In this document: one piece after another, positions 32,395-41,013 of the stretch
Layout of the letters: each line of letters begins with the position of its first letter
Numbering within the stretch: the stretch's first letter is position 1
Origin: DATFLL01 sp035267785
GTDB taxonomy: Bacteria; Pseudomonadota; Gammaproteobacteria; DATFLL01
Assembly (NCBI GenBank): GCA_035267785.1
Contig: DATFLL010000043.1
Location: 1-60,466, forward strand
Direction: 5' to 3'
Length of the DNA: 60,466 nucleotides
Notes under the pieces: model-generated
Databases searched by the model: none
What the model saw: the letters and a program-made list of their open reading frames with translations, nothing else
What the model was told of the DNA's origin: nothing
Program-made: the position numbers and the translations under genes

Positions 32395-33351
32395 ATGGAC
32401 ACCCTCAAGACCGCCGTGGTTGGCGTAGGCTACCTGGGCAAGTTTCACGCTGAAAAGTATGCCGCCCTTCCCGGCTCGACCCTGATCGGCGTCGCCGACA
32501 CCCATGCCGACACCGCGCGCGCCATCGCAGACAAACACGGCGTTGCGGCCTACACGGATTATCGTGAATTGCTGGACAAGGTCGATGCGGTCAGTATCGT
32601 CGTGCCCACCCAGCTCCACTACGAGGTCGCCAAGGAATTCCTTGCACGCGGCATACACGTGATGTTGGAAAAGCCGATCACCGCCACGGTGGATCAGGCG
32701 CGCGAGCTGGTGGCCATCGCCGCCGAGCACGGCGCGGTGTTCCAGGTCGGTCACCTCGAGCGCTTCAATCCGGCGATCCTGGCCCTGGAAGGCGTGCTCA
32801 AACAGCCCCTGTTCATCGAATCCGACCGCGTCGCGCCGTTCAATCCACGCGGCGCCGACGTGAGCGTCATCCTGGATCTGATGATTCATGACATCGACAT
32901 CATTCTTGACATCGTCGGCTCGCCGCTGGAGCGCATCGACGCCAACGGCGTGCCGGTGCTCTCGCAGGACATCGACATCGCCAACGCCCGCCTGCAGTTC
33001 GCCAACGGCTGCGTGGCCAATGTCACCGCCAGCCGGGTGGGCCTGAAGAGCGAGCGCAAGATGCGCCTGTTTCAGCACGACGCCTACATCTCGATCGATT
33101 TTCAGAACAAGAAGCTCGGCGTCCACCGCAAGGGCGCGGGCGAGATGTATCCCGGCATCGCCGAGATCGACAGCGAAGAGAAGGTCTTCGAGCAGGGCGA
33201 TGCGCTGAAGGCGGAGATCGAAGCCTTCCTCAAATCCATCGCCACGGCCACCCGGCCCGTGGTCAGCGGCGAAGACGGCCTGCGCGCCCTGGAAACGGCG
33301 CTGGCGATCACCCAGCTGCTCGGAAAAACAGCGCCGGCCGCCGAGCACTGA
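32395..33351 (+). CDS. gnnA: UDP-GlcNAc 3-dehydrogenase GnnA-like (Gfo/Idh/MocA family)
   Basis: 318-residue NAD-dependent oxidoreductase. It has an N-terminal Rossmann motif VVGVGYLGKFHAEKY, the family's EKP motif in VMLEKPITATVDQA and a substrate-site segment GHLERFNPA. The catalytic-type MIHDIDIILD is also present. In Acidithiobacillus ferrooxidans, GnnA oxidises the 3-OH of UDP-GlcNAc and GnnB then transaminates it, giving UDP-GlcNAc3N for lipid A. The assignment rests on the pairing with an aminotransferase and lpxB. An O-antigen sugar role (WlbA-like) is the main alternative. The ATG at 32395 is the family start, with a poor ribosome site. Confidence 0.78.
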   Translation: MDTLKTAVVGVGYLGKFHAEKYAALPGSTLIGVADTHADTARAIADKHGVAAYTDYRELLDKVDAVSIVVPTQLHYEVAKEFLARGIHVMLEKPITATVDQARELVAIAAEHGAVFQVGHLERFNPAILALEGVLKQPLFIESDRVAPFNPRGADVSVILDLMIHDIDIILDIVGSPLERIDANGVPVLSQDIDIANARLQFANGCVANVTASRVGLKSERKMRLFQHDAYISIDFQNKKLGVHRKGAGEMYPGIAEIDSEEKVFEQGDALKAEIEAFLKSIATATRPVVSGEDGLRALETALAITQLLGKTAPAAEH

Positions 33352-33395
33352 CCGCCCGCGCCTACCCGTTCAACACGAGACACGGAAGAGAACCC

Positions 33396-34490
33396 ATGAT
33401 CCCAATGGTCGACCTCAAGGGGCAATACGAAAGCCTACAGGGCGAGATCGACGCGGCCATGCTCGCCGCCCTGGGCGAGACGCGCTTCATCCTGGGGCCC
33501 AATGTCCAGGCCTTCGAACAGGAGGCTGCCGACTATCTGGGCGTCAAACACGCCATCAGCTGCGCCTCGGGCACCGATGCCCTGCACCTGGCCCTGCTCG
33601 CCGCCGGGATCCAACCCGGCGACGAGGTCATCACCTCGCCCTTCACCTTCATCGCCACCGCCGAGGCGATTCGCTACTGCGGGGCCGTGCCCGTGTTCGT
33701 CGATATCGACGAGGCGACCTATAACATCGACCCGCGCGCCGTGGAGGCCGCCATCACGCCGCGCACCCGCGCCGTCCTGCCGGTACACCTGTTCGGCCAG
33801 CCCGCCAATCTGCCGGCCCTGGTCAACCTCTGCGAACATCACGGCCTGAAGCTCATCGAGGACTGCGCCCAGTCCTTCGGCGCGGCCATCGACGGGCGCA
33901 TGACCGGCGGAATCGGCCTGGCCGGGGCGCACAGCTTCTTTCCGAGCAAGAATCTCGGCTGCTACGGCGACGGCGGCATGGTCACGACCAACGACGACGA
34001 GCTGGCCGATCACATCAAGGTCCTGCGCAATCATGGCAGCCGCGTGCGCTACCACCACGACGTCATCGGCTACAACAGCCGTCTGGACGAACTGCAGGCC
34101 GTCGTCCTGCGCATCAAGCTCAAGCGCATCGACGAGTACAACCGCGAGCGCCGGCGCGTGGCGCATACCTACACGCGCCTGCTCAAAGAAGCGGTGAGTA
34201 CGCCCTACGAAGACGGGATCGGCACCCACGTGTATCACCAGTACACGCTGCTCAGTAACCGGCGCGATGCCATCATGACGCACCTGGCCGGGCAGGACAT
34301 CGCCTCGGCAATCTACTATCCCATTCCCCTGCACCGCCAGGCCGCCTTCGCGGACACCTGCGCCGACGTCTCGCTGCCGATCGCCGAGCGCATCGCCGAA
34401 CGCTGCCTGTCCCTGCCCATATTCCCCGAACTGGACGACGAGCGCATCGCGCACATCTGCGAGGCGGTCAAAGAGGCCGCCCTTGCCTGA
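33396..34490 (+). CDS. gnnB: UDP-2-acetamido-3-keto-glucose aminotransferase GnnB-like (DegT/DnrJ/EryC1 family)
   Basis: 364-residue PLP sugar aminotransferase. It begins MIPMVDLKGQYESLQGEID, the PLP lysine is K185 in SFFPSKNLGCYGDGG, and ISCASGTDALHLAL and LIEDCAQSFGA are conserved PLP contacts. Placed between a Gfo/Idh dehydrogenase and lpxB, it fits GnnB, which installs the 3-amino group on the UDP-GlcNAc precursor. A good GGAAGAGA ribosome site precedes the ATG. Its last eight bases overlap the lpxB start, suggesting translational coupling to lipid A disaccharide synthesis. Confidence 0.8.
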   Translation: MIPMVDLKGQYESLQGEIDAAMLAALGETRFILGPNVQAFEQEAADYLGVKHAISCASGTDALHLALLAAGIQPGDEVITSPFTFIATAEAIRYCGAVPVFVDIDEATYNIDPRAVEAAITPRTRAVLPVHLFGQPANLPALVNLCEHHGLKLIEDCAQSFGAAIDGRMTGGIGLAGAHSFFPSKNLGCYGDGGMVTTNDDELADHIKVLRNHGSRVRYHHDVIGYNSRLDELQAVVLRIKLKRIDEYNRERRRVAHTYTRLLKEAVSTPYEDGIGTHVYHQYTLLSNRRDAIMTHLAGQDIASAIYYPIPLHRQAAFADTCADVSLPIAERIAERCLSLPIFPELDDERIAHICEAVKEAALA

Positions 34491-35625
34491 GCCGCGCCGC
34501 GTCATGATCGTCGCCGGCGAGGCCTCCGGCGATCTGCACGCGGCCAAGCTGGTCAAGGCCGTCGGCGCACGTGCCGGTGACGTGCGTTTTTTCGGTATCG
34601 GCGGCGAGCGCATGCGCGCCGCGGGCGTGGAGGTCCGGGTGGACGTCGCGCGCCTGGCCGTGGTGGGCCTGGTCGAGGTCCTCGTCCATTACCGGGAGAT
34701 CAAGACGGTACTGGAACAGGCCCGCGAGTGGCTGCGACGCGAGCGGCCCGACCTGCTCGTGCTGACAGACTACCCCGAGTTCAATCTGCGCCTGGCACAA
34801 ACCGCCAAGGAGGTCGGGATCCCCGTGCTGTTCTACATCAGCCCCCAGGTCTGGGCCTGGCGCCAGCGGCGGGTGAAGATGATTCGCGAGCGCGTCGACA
34901 TGATGGCCGTGGTGTTTCCGTTCGAGGCGGAGTTCTACCGCCGCCACGACGTGCCGGCGCGCTTCGTGGGCCATCCGCTGGTCGACGAGGTCCCGGCCGC
35001 TCCCGAGCGCTCCGCCCTGCGCCGCGACCTGGGCCTGGATCCCGAACGCCCCGTCGTCGGTCTGTTTCCCGGCAGCCGCCGCTCGGAGATCCGGCGCCTG
35101 CTGCCCATCATCCTGGACACCGCCCGGCGCCTGCACCGCGACCGCCCGCAAGTACAATTCGTCCTGCCGCGCGCCTCGACCATCGCCGAGGACGAGCTCG
35201 AGCCCCACCTCGATGCATCCGGGCTGGATATTGCGGTCGTCTCGGGGCGCGGCTACGACGTCATGCACGCCTGCGACGCCATCGTCACGGTCTCGGGCAC
35301 GGTGACGCTGGAGATCGCGCTGGCCGGCACGCCCATGGTCATCATCAACAAGGTCGCCTGGCTGACCTACCTCATCGTGCGTCCCATGCTCAAGATAGAG
35401 CACATCGGGCTGTGCAACATCGTCGCCGGCGAACGCCTCGTGCCCGAGCTGATCCAGCACGTCGCCCGGCCCGCGCGCATCGCCGCCGAGATCGAACGCA
35501 TCCTCGACGACCCCGACTACGCCGCGAGCCTGCGCGAGCGCCTAGGTAAGGTACGGGAAAAGCTCGGGGAAGCGGACGGCACCGACAACGTCGCGGACCT
35601 GGTCCTGGAGATGCTTCCTACGTGA
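34483..35625 (+). CDS. lpxB: Lipid-A-disaccharide synthase
   Basis: Condenses UDP-2,3-diacyl-glucosamine with lipid X to form the lipid A disaccharide. The 380-residue protein has MIVAGEASGDLHAAKLV, FYISPQVWAWRQRRVKMI, VGLFPGSRRSEIRRLLP and SGTVTLEIALAGTPMV. The start is TTG at 34483, chosen because AGAGG lies five bases upstream and the N-terminal length matches the family. The first ATG is at 34504. The stop codon lies within a GTGAGGT word. It lies opposite to lpxA, not downstream of it as usual. Confidence 0.95.
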   Translation: MPEPRRVMIVAGEASGDLHAAKLVKAVGARAGDVRFFGIGGERMRAAGVEVRVDVARLAVVGLVEVLVHYREIKTVLEQAREWLRRERPDLLVLTDYPEFNLRLAQTAKEVGIPVLFYISPQVWAWRQRRVKMIRERVDMMAVVFPFEAEFYRRHDVPARFVGHPLVDEVPAAPERSALRRDLGLDPERPVVGLFPGSRRSEIRRLLPIILDTARRLHRDRPQVQFVLPRASTIAEDELEPHLDASGLDIAVVSGRGYDVMHACDAIVTVSGTVTLEIALAGTPMVIINKVAWLTYLIVRPMLKIEHIGLCNIVAGERLVPELIQHVARPARIAAEIERILDDPDYAASLRERLGKVREKLGEADGTDNVADLVLEMLPT

Positions 35626-35692
35626 GGTGTGAGGAGTTAGGAGTGAGGCGTAAGACACCTCTAGTAGGCAGTAATCAGTTGGCAGTCGTCAG
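35622..35692. repeat. 7-nt-word array at the lpxB 3' end (copy 4, left arm only)
   Basis: GTGAGGT, GTGAGGA, GTTAGGA, GTGAGGC and GTAAGAC follow one another from 35622, and the lpxB stop is the TGA of the first. After an 8-nt gap come four TTGGCAG-family words (35665-35692): TAGGCAG, a D-like TAATCAG, then A and D. No matching right arm is present before lpxA. Confidence 0.75.
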
Positions 35693-35760
35693 ATAAAAAA
35701 AGAGCACAAAATATATCCGCGATGACGACCACACTGTGCCTTTTCTCAGACGCCGAAAAG

Positions 35761-35840
35761 AACACAGAGCACACAGAGGCGCGGAGACAACACAGAGTTT
35801 TGACTTTCTTTTCTCTGTGCCTCTGTGTCCTCTGTGGTTA
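35761..35840. repeat. Inverted array of 9-nt CACAGAG / CTCTGTG words
   Basis: Left block 35761-35797: ACACAGAGC and ACACAGAGG, one drifted word, then AACACAGAG. Right block 35812-35837: CTCTGTG words on a 9-nt step. It forms an imperfect hairpin with a short loop in the convergent lpxB/lpxA gap and could act as a bidirectional terminator. Confidence 0.65.
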
Positions 35841-35850
35841 ACACTCCGCT

Positions 35851-36624
35851 CTATCGAACAATGCCGCGCTCGGACTTGTGCAGGAAGGCCACGAGCGTCG
35901 CGACTTCGGGCGTCTCGGCGCACATCGCCTCCAGGGCCTCGATTGCCTGTTCCTTGGTCAGACCGCTGCGGAAAATCGTCTTGTAGGCGCGGCGTAGGGC
36001 CTTGATGGTCGCGCCGCTGAAGCCGTGTCGCTTCAGGCCCTCGGCATTGAGCCCGTGGGTACGTGCCGGCGCCCCGGAGATCATCACGTACGGCAGCACG
36101 TCCTTGCTCACCGCGCTGCCCATCCCGCAGAAGGCGTGGCTTCCGATGGTGCAAAACTGGTGGACCAGGGTGAAGCCGCCCAGGATGGCGTGGTCCTCGA
36201 TGTTGACGTGGCCGGCCAACGAGGCTCCGTTGGCGAGGATGGTATGGTCACCCACGACACAATCGTGCGCGATATGGATATAGGCCATAAACCAGTTGTC
36301 GCTGCCCACGCGCGTGACGCCGCCGCCCTGCGCGGTACCCCGATTGATGGTCACGTATTCGCGGATAGTGTTGCGGTCACCGATGTCCAGGTGAGTCTCT
36401 TCGCCCGCGAATTTCTTGTCCTGGGGGATCTCGCCGATGGAGGCGAACTGAAATATGCGGTTGTCGCGGCCGATACGCGTCGGACCGTTGATAACGACAT
36501 GCGGCCCGATCCAGGTGCCCGACTCGATCTCCACCCCCGGGCCGATGACGCTGAACGGGCCGACGGTCACATCGTCGGCAAGCCTCGCCTCCGGGTCGAC
36601 GACGGCTCGAGAATCGACACTCAT
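35851..36624 (-). CDS. lpxA: UDP-N-acetylglucosamine acyltransferase LpxA
   Basis: First acylation step of lipid A. 257 residues, a left-handed beta helix of hexapeptide repeats. The catalytic His is H120 (YIHIAHDC, E. coli H125). The position equal to E. coli G173, which sets acyl length, is Met168 in SHAFCGMGSAV, as in Pseudomonas aeruginosa LpxA, where Met gives 3-hydroxydecanoyl selectivity. With gnnA/gnnB nearby the natural acceptor may be UDP-GlcNAc3N. The ATG at 36624 is chosen because it overlaps the fabZ stop (ATGA) and gives family length. Confidence 0.95.
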   Translation of the reverse strand: MSVDSRAVVDPEARLADDVTVGPFSVIGPGVEIESGTWIGPHVVINGPTRIGRDNRIFQFASIGEIPQDKKFAGEETHLDIGDRNTIREYVTINRGTAQGGGVTRVGSDNWFMAYIHIAHDCVVGDHTILANGASLAGHVNIEDHAILGGFTLVHQFCTIGSHAFCGMGSAVSKDVLPYVMISGAPARTHGLNAEGLKRHGFSGATIKALRRAYKTIFRSGLTKEQAIEALEAMCAETPEVATLVAFLHKSERGIVR

Positions 36625-37067
36625 ACGACCTCGCGTTCGGCACACATCAAATCGGCACTGCACACCACCTTGCCATCGACCAACGCCTTGCCGTTGAATT
36701 TCCAGACGCCGCGCATGCTCTTGACCACTTCGACTTCGATACGCATTTGATCGCCCGGCTCGACCGGCTGCTTGAAGCGGGCGTTATCGATGCCCACGAA
36801 ATAATACAAAGCGTTGTCGGCCGGCGTGCGGCCCATCGTGCGAAACGCCAGCACGCCGGTCGCTTGCGCCATCGCTTCGAGGATAAGCACGCCCGGCATC
36901 ACCGGGCGATGTGGGAAGTGTCCGGTAAAAAACGGTTCGTTATAAGTGACGTTCTTCAATGCAACGAGCGACTTGCCCGGGTCGCACTCCAACACGCGGT
37001 CGATCAGCAAAAACGGATACCGGTGCGGCAGATGTTCCATGATTTCGTAGATATCGAGAGCGCTCAA
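36621..37067 (-). CDS. fabZ: 3-hydroxyacyl-ACP dehydratase FabZ
   Basis: Dehydrates 3-hydroxyacyl-ACP in fatty acid elongation, competing with LpxA/LpxD for the same substrates. The 148-residue protein has the hot-dog fold motif GHFPHRPVMPGVLILEAMAQ with catalytic His and Glu, and LPHRYPFLLIDRVL at the N-terminus. The start is TTG at 37067, with GGAGTAGGG ending 4 nt upstream. It lies between lpxD and lpxA as in E. coli. Confidence 0.96.
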   Translation of the reverse strand: MSALDIYEIMEHLPHRYPFLLIDRVLECDPGKSLVALKNVTYNEPFFTGHFPHRPVMPGVLILEAMAQATGVLAFRTMGRTPADNALYYFVGIDNARFKQPVEPGDQMRIEVEVVKSMRGVWKFNGKALVDGKVVCSADLMCAEREVV

Positions 37068-37073
37068 CGTACC

Positions 37074-38105
37074 CTACTCCTTGTTCTTTACATTATCGAA
37101 CCGCTTCTCGATCTCCTTGAGGCGGCGTGAAATTTCGTCCAATTGTTTGAATCGCACGGCGTTGCGGTGCCAGTTGCGGTTCGAATCCAAAGGCGTGCCG
37201 GAAGAATACACCCCGGCCTCGCGAATCGGGCTGGTGACCATGGACATCGCGGTAATCGTCGTCCCATCGGCGATGCTGATGTGCCCACCGATGCCGACGC
37301 CGCCGGCGATGGTGCAGCGCTTGCCGATCGTGCAGCTGCCCGCCAGCATCGCGGCCGCCGCAATGGCCGTATGCTCGCCGATGCGAACGTTGTGTCCAAT
37401 CTGAATCAGATTGTCCAACTTCACGCCGTCCTCGACAATCGTATCCTCGATCGCGCCGCGGTCGATGGTCGTGTTGGCGCCAATCTCCACGTCATTGCCG
37501 ATGCGCACCGAACCGAGCTGGGGCACCTTCACCCACACGCCGTGATCGTTGGCCAGCCCGAAACCGTCGGCACCGAGCACGACACCCGGATGGATCATCG
37601 CCCTGTGCCCGACCACGACGTCGCGACAGACCGTTACGCGTGCCACCAGGACGCTGTCATCGCCGATCTCGGCGCCCGACTCGATGATACAGCCAGGACC
37701 GATATAGACGTTAGCACCGATAGTCGCGCCCGAGCCGATGAAGCTATTGGCGCCGATGGAGGCCGACTCCGCCACGCGGCAGCCGCCTTCGACCACCGCA
37801 CTGCGGTGCACACCCACCCGCCGCGCCGGCTCGCCCGCGACCAGGGCGGCGATACGCGCGTAAGCCAGGTAGGGATCGCCCACCACGATGGCGTTGCCCG
37901 AATACTCCGCCAGGTCCGCCTCGGTGAGGATGACTGCCGACGCGGCAGTGTTCGCCAGATACTGGCGGTACCGACCGCTGGACAGGAACGCGATCTGCCC
38001 GGCGCCGGCGTGTTGGAGGGTTCCGACCCCCTCGATTACACACTCCGGGTCGCCCGCGAGCCTTCCGGCCACGCTCTTCGCAAGTTCATCGAGGCGATAC
38101 TTCAC
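37074..38105 (-). CDS. lpxD: UDP-3-O-(3-hydroxyacyl)glucosamine N-acyltransferase LpxD
   Basis: Adds the second (2-N) acyl chain in lipid A synthesis. The 343-residue protein has an N-terminal uridine-binding domain (ELAKSVAGRLAGDPE, GNAIVVGDPYLAYARIA). A long run of hexapeptide repeats follows, including VDRGAI-type and GHNVRIGEHTAIAAAA. The active His should be in DNLIQIGHNVRIG. A C-terminal helical tail is KEIEKRFDN-rich. The start is GTG at 38105. It lies 21 bp downstream of ompH. Confidence 0.96.
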   Translation of the reverse strand: MKYRLDELAKSVAGRLAGDPECVIEGVGTLQHAGAGQIAFLSSGRYRQYLANTAASAVILTEADLAEYSGNAIVVGDPYLAYARIAALVAGEPARRVGVHRSAVVEGGCRVAESASIGANSFIGSGATIGANVYIGPGCIIESGAEIGDDSVLVARVTVCRDVVVGHRAMIHPGVVLGADGFGLANDHGVWVKVPQLGSVRIGNDVEIGANTTIDRGAIEDTIVEDGVKLDNLIQIGHNVRIGEHTAIAAAAMLAGSCTIGKRCTIAGGVGIGGHISIADGTTITAMSMVTSPIREAGVYSSGTPLDSNRNWHRNAVRFKQLDEISRRLKEIEKRFDNVKNKE

Positions 38106-38126
38106 GAGGCCGGCTTCCGCAGCGTT

Positions 38127-38693
38127 TCAATTGCCGCCGGACGTCGACTTGTCTGACGTGCCGTTCTTGAATTCCTCGCGTAGGACCTGCAGAACGCGTT
38201 CGGTGATATCGACACGCTCGCTTGCGAACAACACGCTGTTGTCGCCGACGATCATGTCGAACTTCTGCTCGCGCGCGAGCTTGCCAATGGCTTTGATCAC
38301 AAGACGTTGAAGCTTGCCGAGTTCCTCGTTTCGCCGGATATTGAAATCCTCGCGGAACTCCTCTTGCGAGCGCTTGATATCGCGCTTTTGAGACAGTATC
38401 TCGCGCTCGATCTCGCGGCGCTTGGCTTCGTTCATGATCGCGCCGTCGGTCGTGAGCTTGTCCTCGAGCTTCTTGAGCTTCTTCTGTGCCGCGACCAATG
38501 CCTTGTCACGCGGGGCGAACTCGTTTTCGAGCTTCTTGCGCGCCTGCTCGGCCTGAGGGGCCTGTTCGAGCACCTTGGCCGTGTTGACGAATCCTACCTT
38601 GAGCTCATCGGCATCGGCGGCCGGGGCACCCCAGGCTACCACCAGGACCAGCAACGTGAGCAATGCTCGGTAATATCGCGCGGTTGACTGCAC
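38127..38693 (-). CDS. OmpH/Skp periplasmic chaperone
   Basis: Skp family holdase for outer-membrane proteins. It has an N-terminal signal peptide (ALLTLLVLVVAWGAPAADA), then ELKVGFVNTAKVLEQAPQA and a long basic coiled coil (residues about 50-120) forming the tentacles. It ends with IVGDNSVLFASERVDITERVL. 188 residues from the GTG at 38693, preferred over a TTG at 38705 because GAGG lies six bases upstream. It follows bamA by 21 bp, or 9 bp with the longer start. Confidence 0.92.
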   Translation of the reverse strand: MQSTARYYRALLTLLVLVVAWGAPAADADELKVGFVNTAKVLEQAPQAEQARKKLENEFAPRDKALVAAQKKLKKLEDKLTTDGAIMNEAKRREIEREILSQKRDIKRSQEEFREDFNIRRNEELGKLQRLVIKAIGKLAREQKFDMIVGDNSVLFASERVDITERVLQVLREEFKNGTSDKSTSGGN

Positions 38694-38714
38694 GGTCGAC
38701 CTCAAGATTTCGGG

Positions 38715-40991
38715 CTAGAACGGCGAGCCCAGGGTGAACTGGAAGGCCTGTGTATCGTCGCCCGGCTTGGCGTTCAGAGGACTGGCCAGGCTGAATTTCA
38801 GTGCGCCGACCGGTGTCAGCCAGATCATCGAAACACCCGCCGAATAGCGCACATTGTTCAAATCGACCCCCCCGTTGGTCGTATCGTAGACCTGACCGGC
38901 ATCCAGGAAGGTACTGAGCCGGACGGATTTGCTATTTTTCGCAAACGGACTGGGAAAAATCAACTCCATATTACCCACAATTCGAGCATTGCCGCCGATT
39001 GGGTCGTTGGTCAGCGGGTCCCGCGGACCCAGGCTGTTGGATTTGAAGCCCCGGACCGAATTGCTGCCGCCGGCGTAATAATTCTCGAACGGCGGCAGTA
39101 TCTTGGTCTTGCCAAAGCCCGTCCCGTAACCGACCTGACCGTCCACCGACAGTGTGACGTTCTTGCCCAGGGGGAAGTAGTGCTGGGCGCGCATGCTCAC
39201 CTTGTAGAACTCCAGGTCGCTGGGGGGCGTGGACACGTCCGTGGAGAACACCAGCACCCCGCCCCGGTCGGCGAAGATGGCCCGATTGCGGCTATCGCGG
39301 GTCCAGCTGGCGTTGAGTTTATAGTTGCTGTACTTGTTCCCGTTGGTGGTCACGAAGTCCTTGATGGCCTGCGCCGTATTCGTGCCGGTAATCAGCTCCG
39401 TGCGCTCATAGCCGAGACCGACATTGAACCGGTCGGTCTCGCTGAGCGGGATACCGTAGTTGACCGACCCACCCTTGCTGTTGGTCGTGTAGTTGGTCAG
39501 AGAGGCCTGCGCGGCGTCGACGGTTCGCGAATACACCTTGAAGCGTCGGCTGACACCGTCCAGCGTGTAATAAGGGTTCGTGTAATCGATACTGTAGAGT
39601 TTGGTGACCTGGCTGTTGTTGATACTCGCGGCCACGCGCTTACCCGTGCCCAGGAAGTTCTCCTGGGTCACGCTGAAATTGACGAGCACGCCCTGACTGT
39701 CCGAATAACCCACGCCCGCCTGAAGGCTGCCGGTAGGACGCTCGGAGACGTGATAGTTCAGATCGACCTGATCGCCCGTACCCGGCACCGGCGGGGTTTG
39801 CACGTTGACGCTCTCGAAATAACCCAGTCGGTCCAGCCGTGTCTTCGAGCGAGCAACCTTGTCTGTGGACATCCAGCCGCCTTCCATCTGACGCAGCTCG
39901 CGGCGAATCACCTCATCGCGCGTGGTGCGATTGCCCGTAATATTGATGCGGCGCACATAGACCCGCTTGCCGGGATCCACGAAGAACGTCAGCGCGACCT
40001 CACGCGTCTTCTTGTCAATGTCCGGTACGGCATTGACGTTGGCAAACGCATAACCGACCCCGCCGAGTCGATCCGAAATCGCCTTGGTGCTGTCCGTCAC
40101 AGCCCGGCGCGAAAAGACGTCGCCCGAGTGAATGGCGATGAGCTTGCGCAGGGTCTTTTTCGGCAGAATCAGATCGCCGGCGAGCTTCACCGAACTGACT
40201 TTGTATTTTTCGCCCTCACTGATATTGACAGTGACGTAGACGTCCTTCTTGTCCGGCGTCAGCGACACCTGCGTCGAGTCGATATTGAAGTTGATGTAAC
40301 CGTGGTCCAGATAATACGAGCGCAGGGTTTCCAGATCCGCCGACAGGACCTGCTTGGAATACTTGCTCGCGCCCGTGAAAAAACCCGTCTCAGGCAGTTT
40401 CAACAAATCCAACAGATCGGATTCGCTGAATGCATGGTTGCCGACGATATTGACCCGGTGGATCCGCGCGGCATCGCCCTCGGCAATCGCGATCTTCACG
40501 TCGACGCGGTTACGCGGCAGCGGGGTCACGTCCGTCTTGATGGCGACCGCGTACTTGCCGAGGCTGTAGTACTGGCGCCGCAGCTCCTGTTCGATGCGAT
40601 CGAGCATCGAGCGGTCGAAAACCCGGCCTTCGGCCAGGCCGATTTGCTTGAGCGAATCGTTGAGCTGGTCTTTGGGGATCGCGCTGGCCCCGGTTATCTT
40701 GACGTTGGCAATGGCCGGCCGCTCGGCGACGAACACCACCAGCACGTCGCCCTCGCGCTCCAGGCGCACATCCTTGAAAAAGCCCGTCTTATAGAGGTCC
40801 TTGATCGCCTTGGCGGCGACCCGGTCATCGACGCGATCGCCAACTTTGATCGGCAAATAGTTGAAGACGGTACCAATGGATATGCGCTGCAGACCCTCCA
40901 GGCGGATGTCCTTGACCACGAACGGCTCGAATGCGTGAGCGGGCGCAGCCAGCACATAGCACAACAGCAGTACCCAGAGATATTTCTTCAT
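38715..40991 (-). CDS. bamA: Outer membrane protein assembly factor BamA
   Basis: Essential outer-membrane insertase. The 758-residue protein has a signal peptide MKKYLWVLLLCYVLAAPAHA and five POTRA domains (FVVKDIRLEGLQRISIGTVF onward to about residue 420). A 16-strand barrel carries the loop-6 signature NSVRGFKSNSLGPRD, and the terminal Phe beta-signal is FQFTLGSPF. It lies 22 bp downstream of rseP. The order rseP-bamA-ompH-lpxD is canonical. Confidence 0.97.
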   Translation of the reverse strand: MKKYLWVLLLCYVLAAPAHAFEPFVVKDIRLEGLQRISIGTVFNYLPIKVGDRVDDRVAAKAIKDLYKTGFFKDVRLEREGDVLVVFVAERPAIANVKITGASAIPKDQLNDSLKQIGLAEGRVFDRSMLDRIEQELRRQYYSLGKYAVAIKTDVTPLPRNRVDVKIAIAEGDAARIHRVNIVGNHAFSESDLLDLLKLPETGFFTGASKYSKQVLSADLETLRSYYLDHGYINFNIDSTQVSLTPDKKDVYVTVNISEGEKYKVSSVKLAGDLILPKKTLRKLIAIHSGDVFSRRAVTDSTKAISDRLGGVGYAFANVNAVPDIDKKTREVALTFFVDPGKRVYVRRINITGNRTTRDEVIRRELRQMEGGWMSTDKVARSKTRLDRLGYFESVNVQTPPVPGTGDQVDLNYHVSERPTGSLQAGVGYSDSQGVLVNFSVTQENFLGTGKRVAASINNSQVTKLYSIDYTNPYYTLDGVSRRFKVYSRTVDAAQASLTNYTTNSKGGSVNYGIPLSETDRFNVGLGYERTELITGTNTAQAIKDFVTTNGNKYSNYKLNASWTRDSRNRAIFADRGGVLVFSTDVSTPPSDLEFYKVSMRAQHYFPLGKNVTLSVDGQVGYGTGFGKTKILPPFENYYAGGSNSVRGFKSNSLGPRDPLTNDPIGGNARIVGNMELIFPSPFAKNSKSVRLSTFLDAGQVYDTTNGGVDLNNVRYSAGVSMIWLTPVGALKFSLASPLNAKPGDDTQAFQFTLGSPF

Positions 40992-41013
40992 GAAAAAACC
41001 GTGGTTCTTCTTG

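Noticed and set aside
37170..37195. tRNA-like GGTTCGAATCC string
   Set aside because: It lies inside lpxD coding sequence and no cloverleaf partner stems are present.
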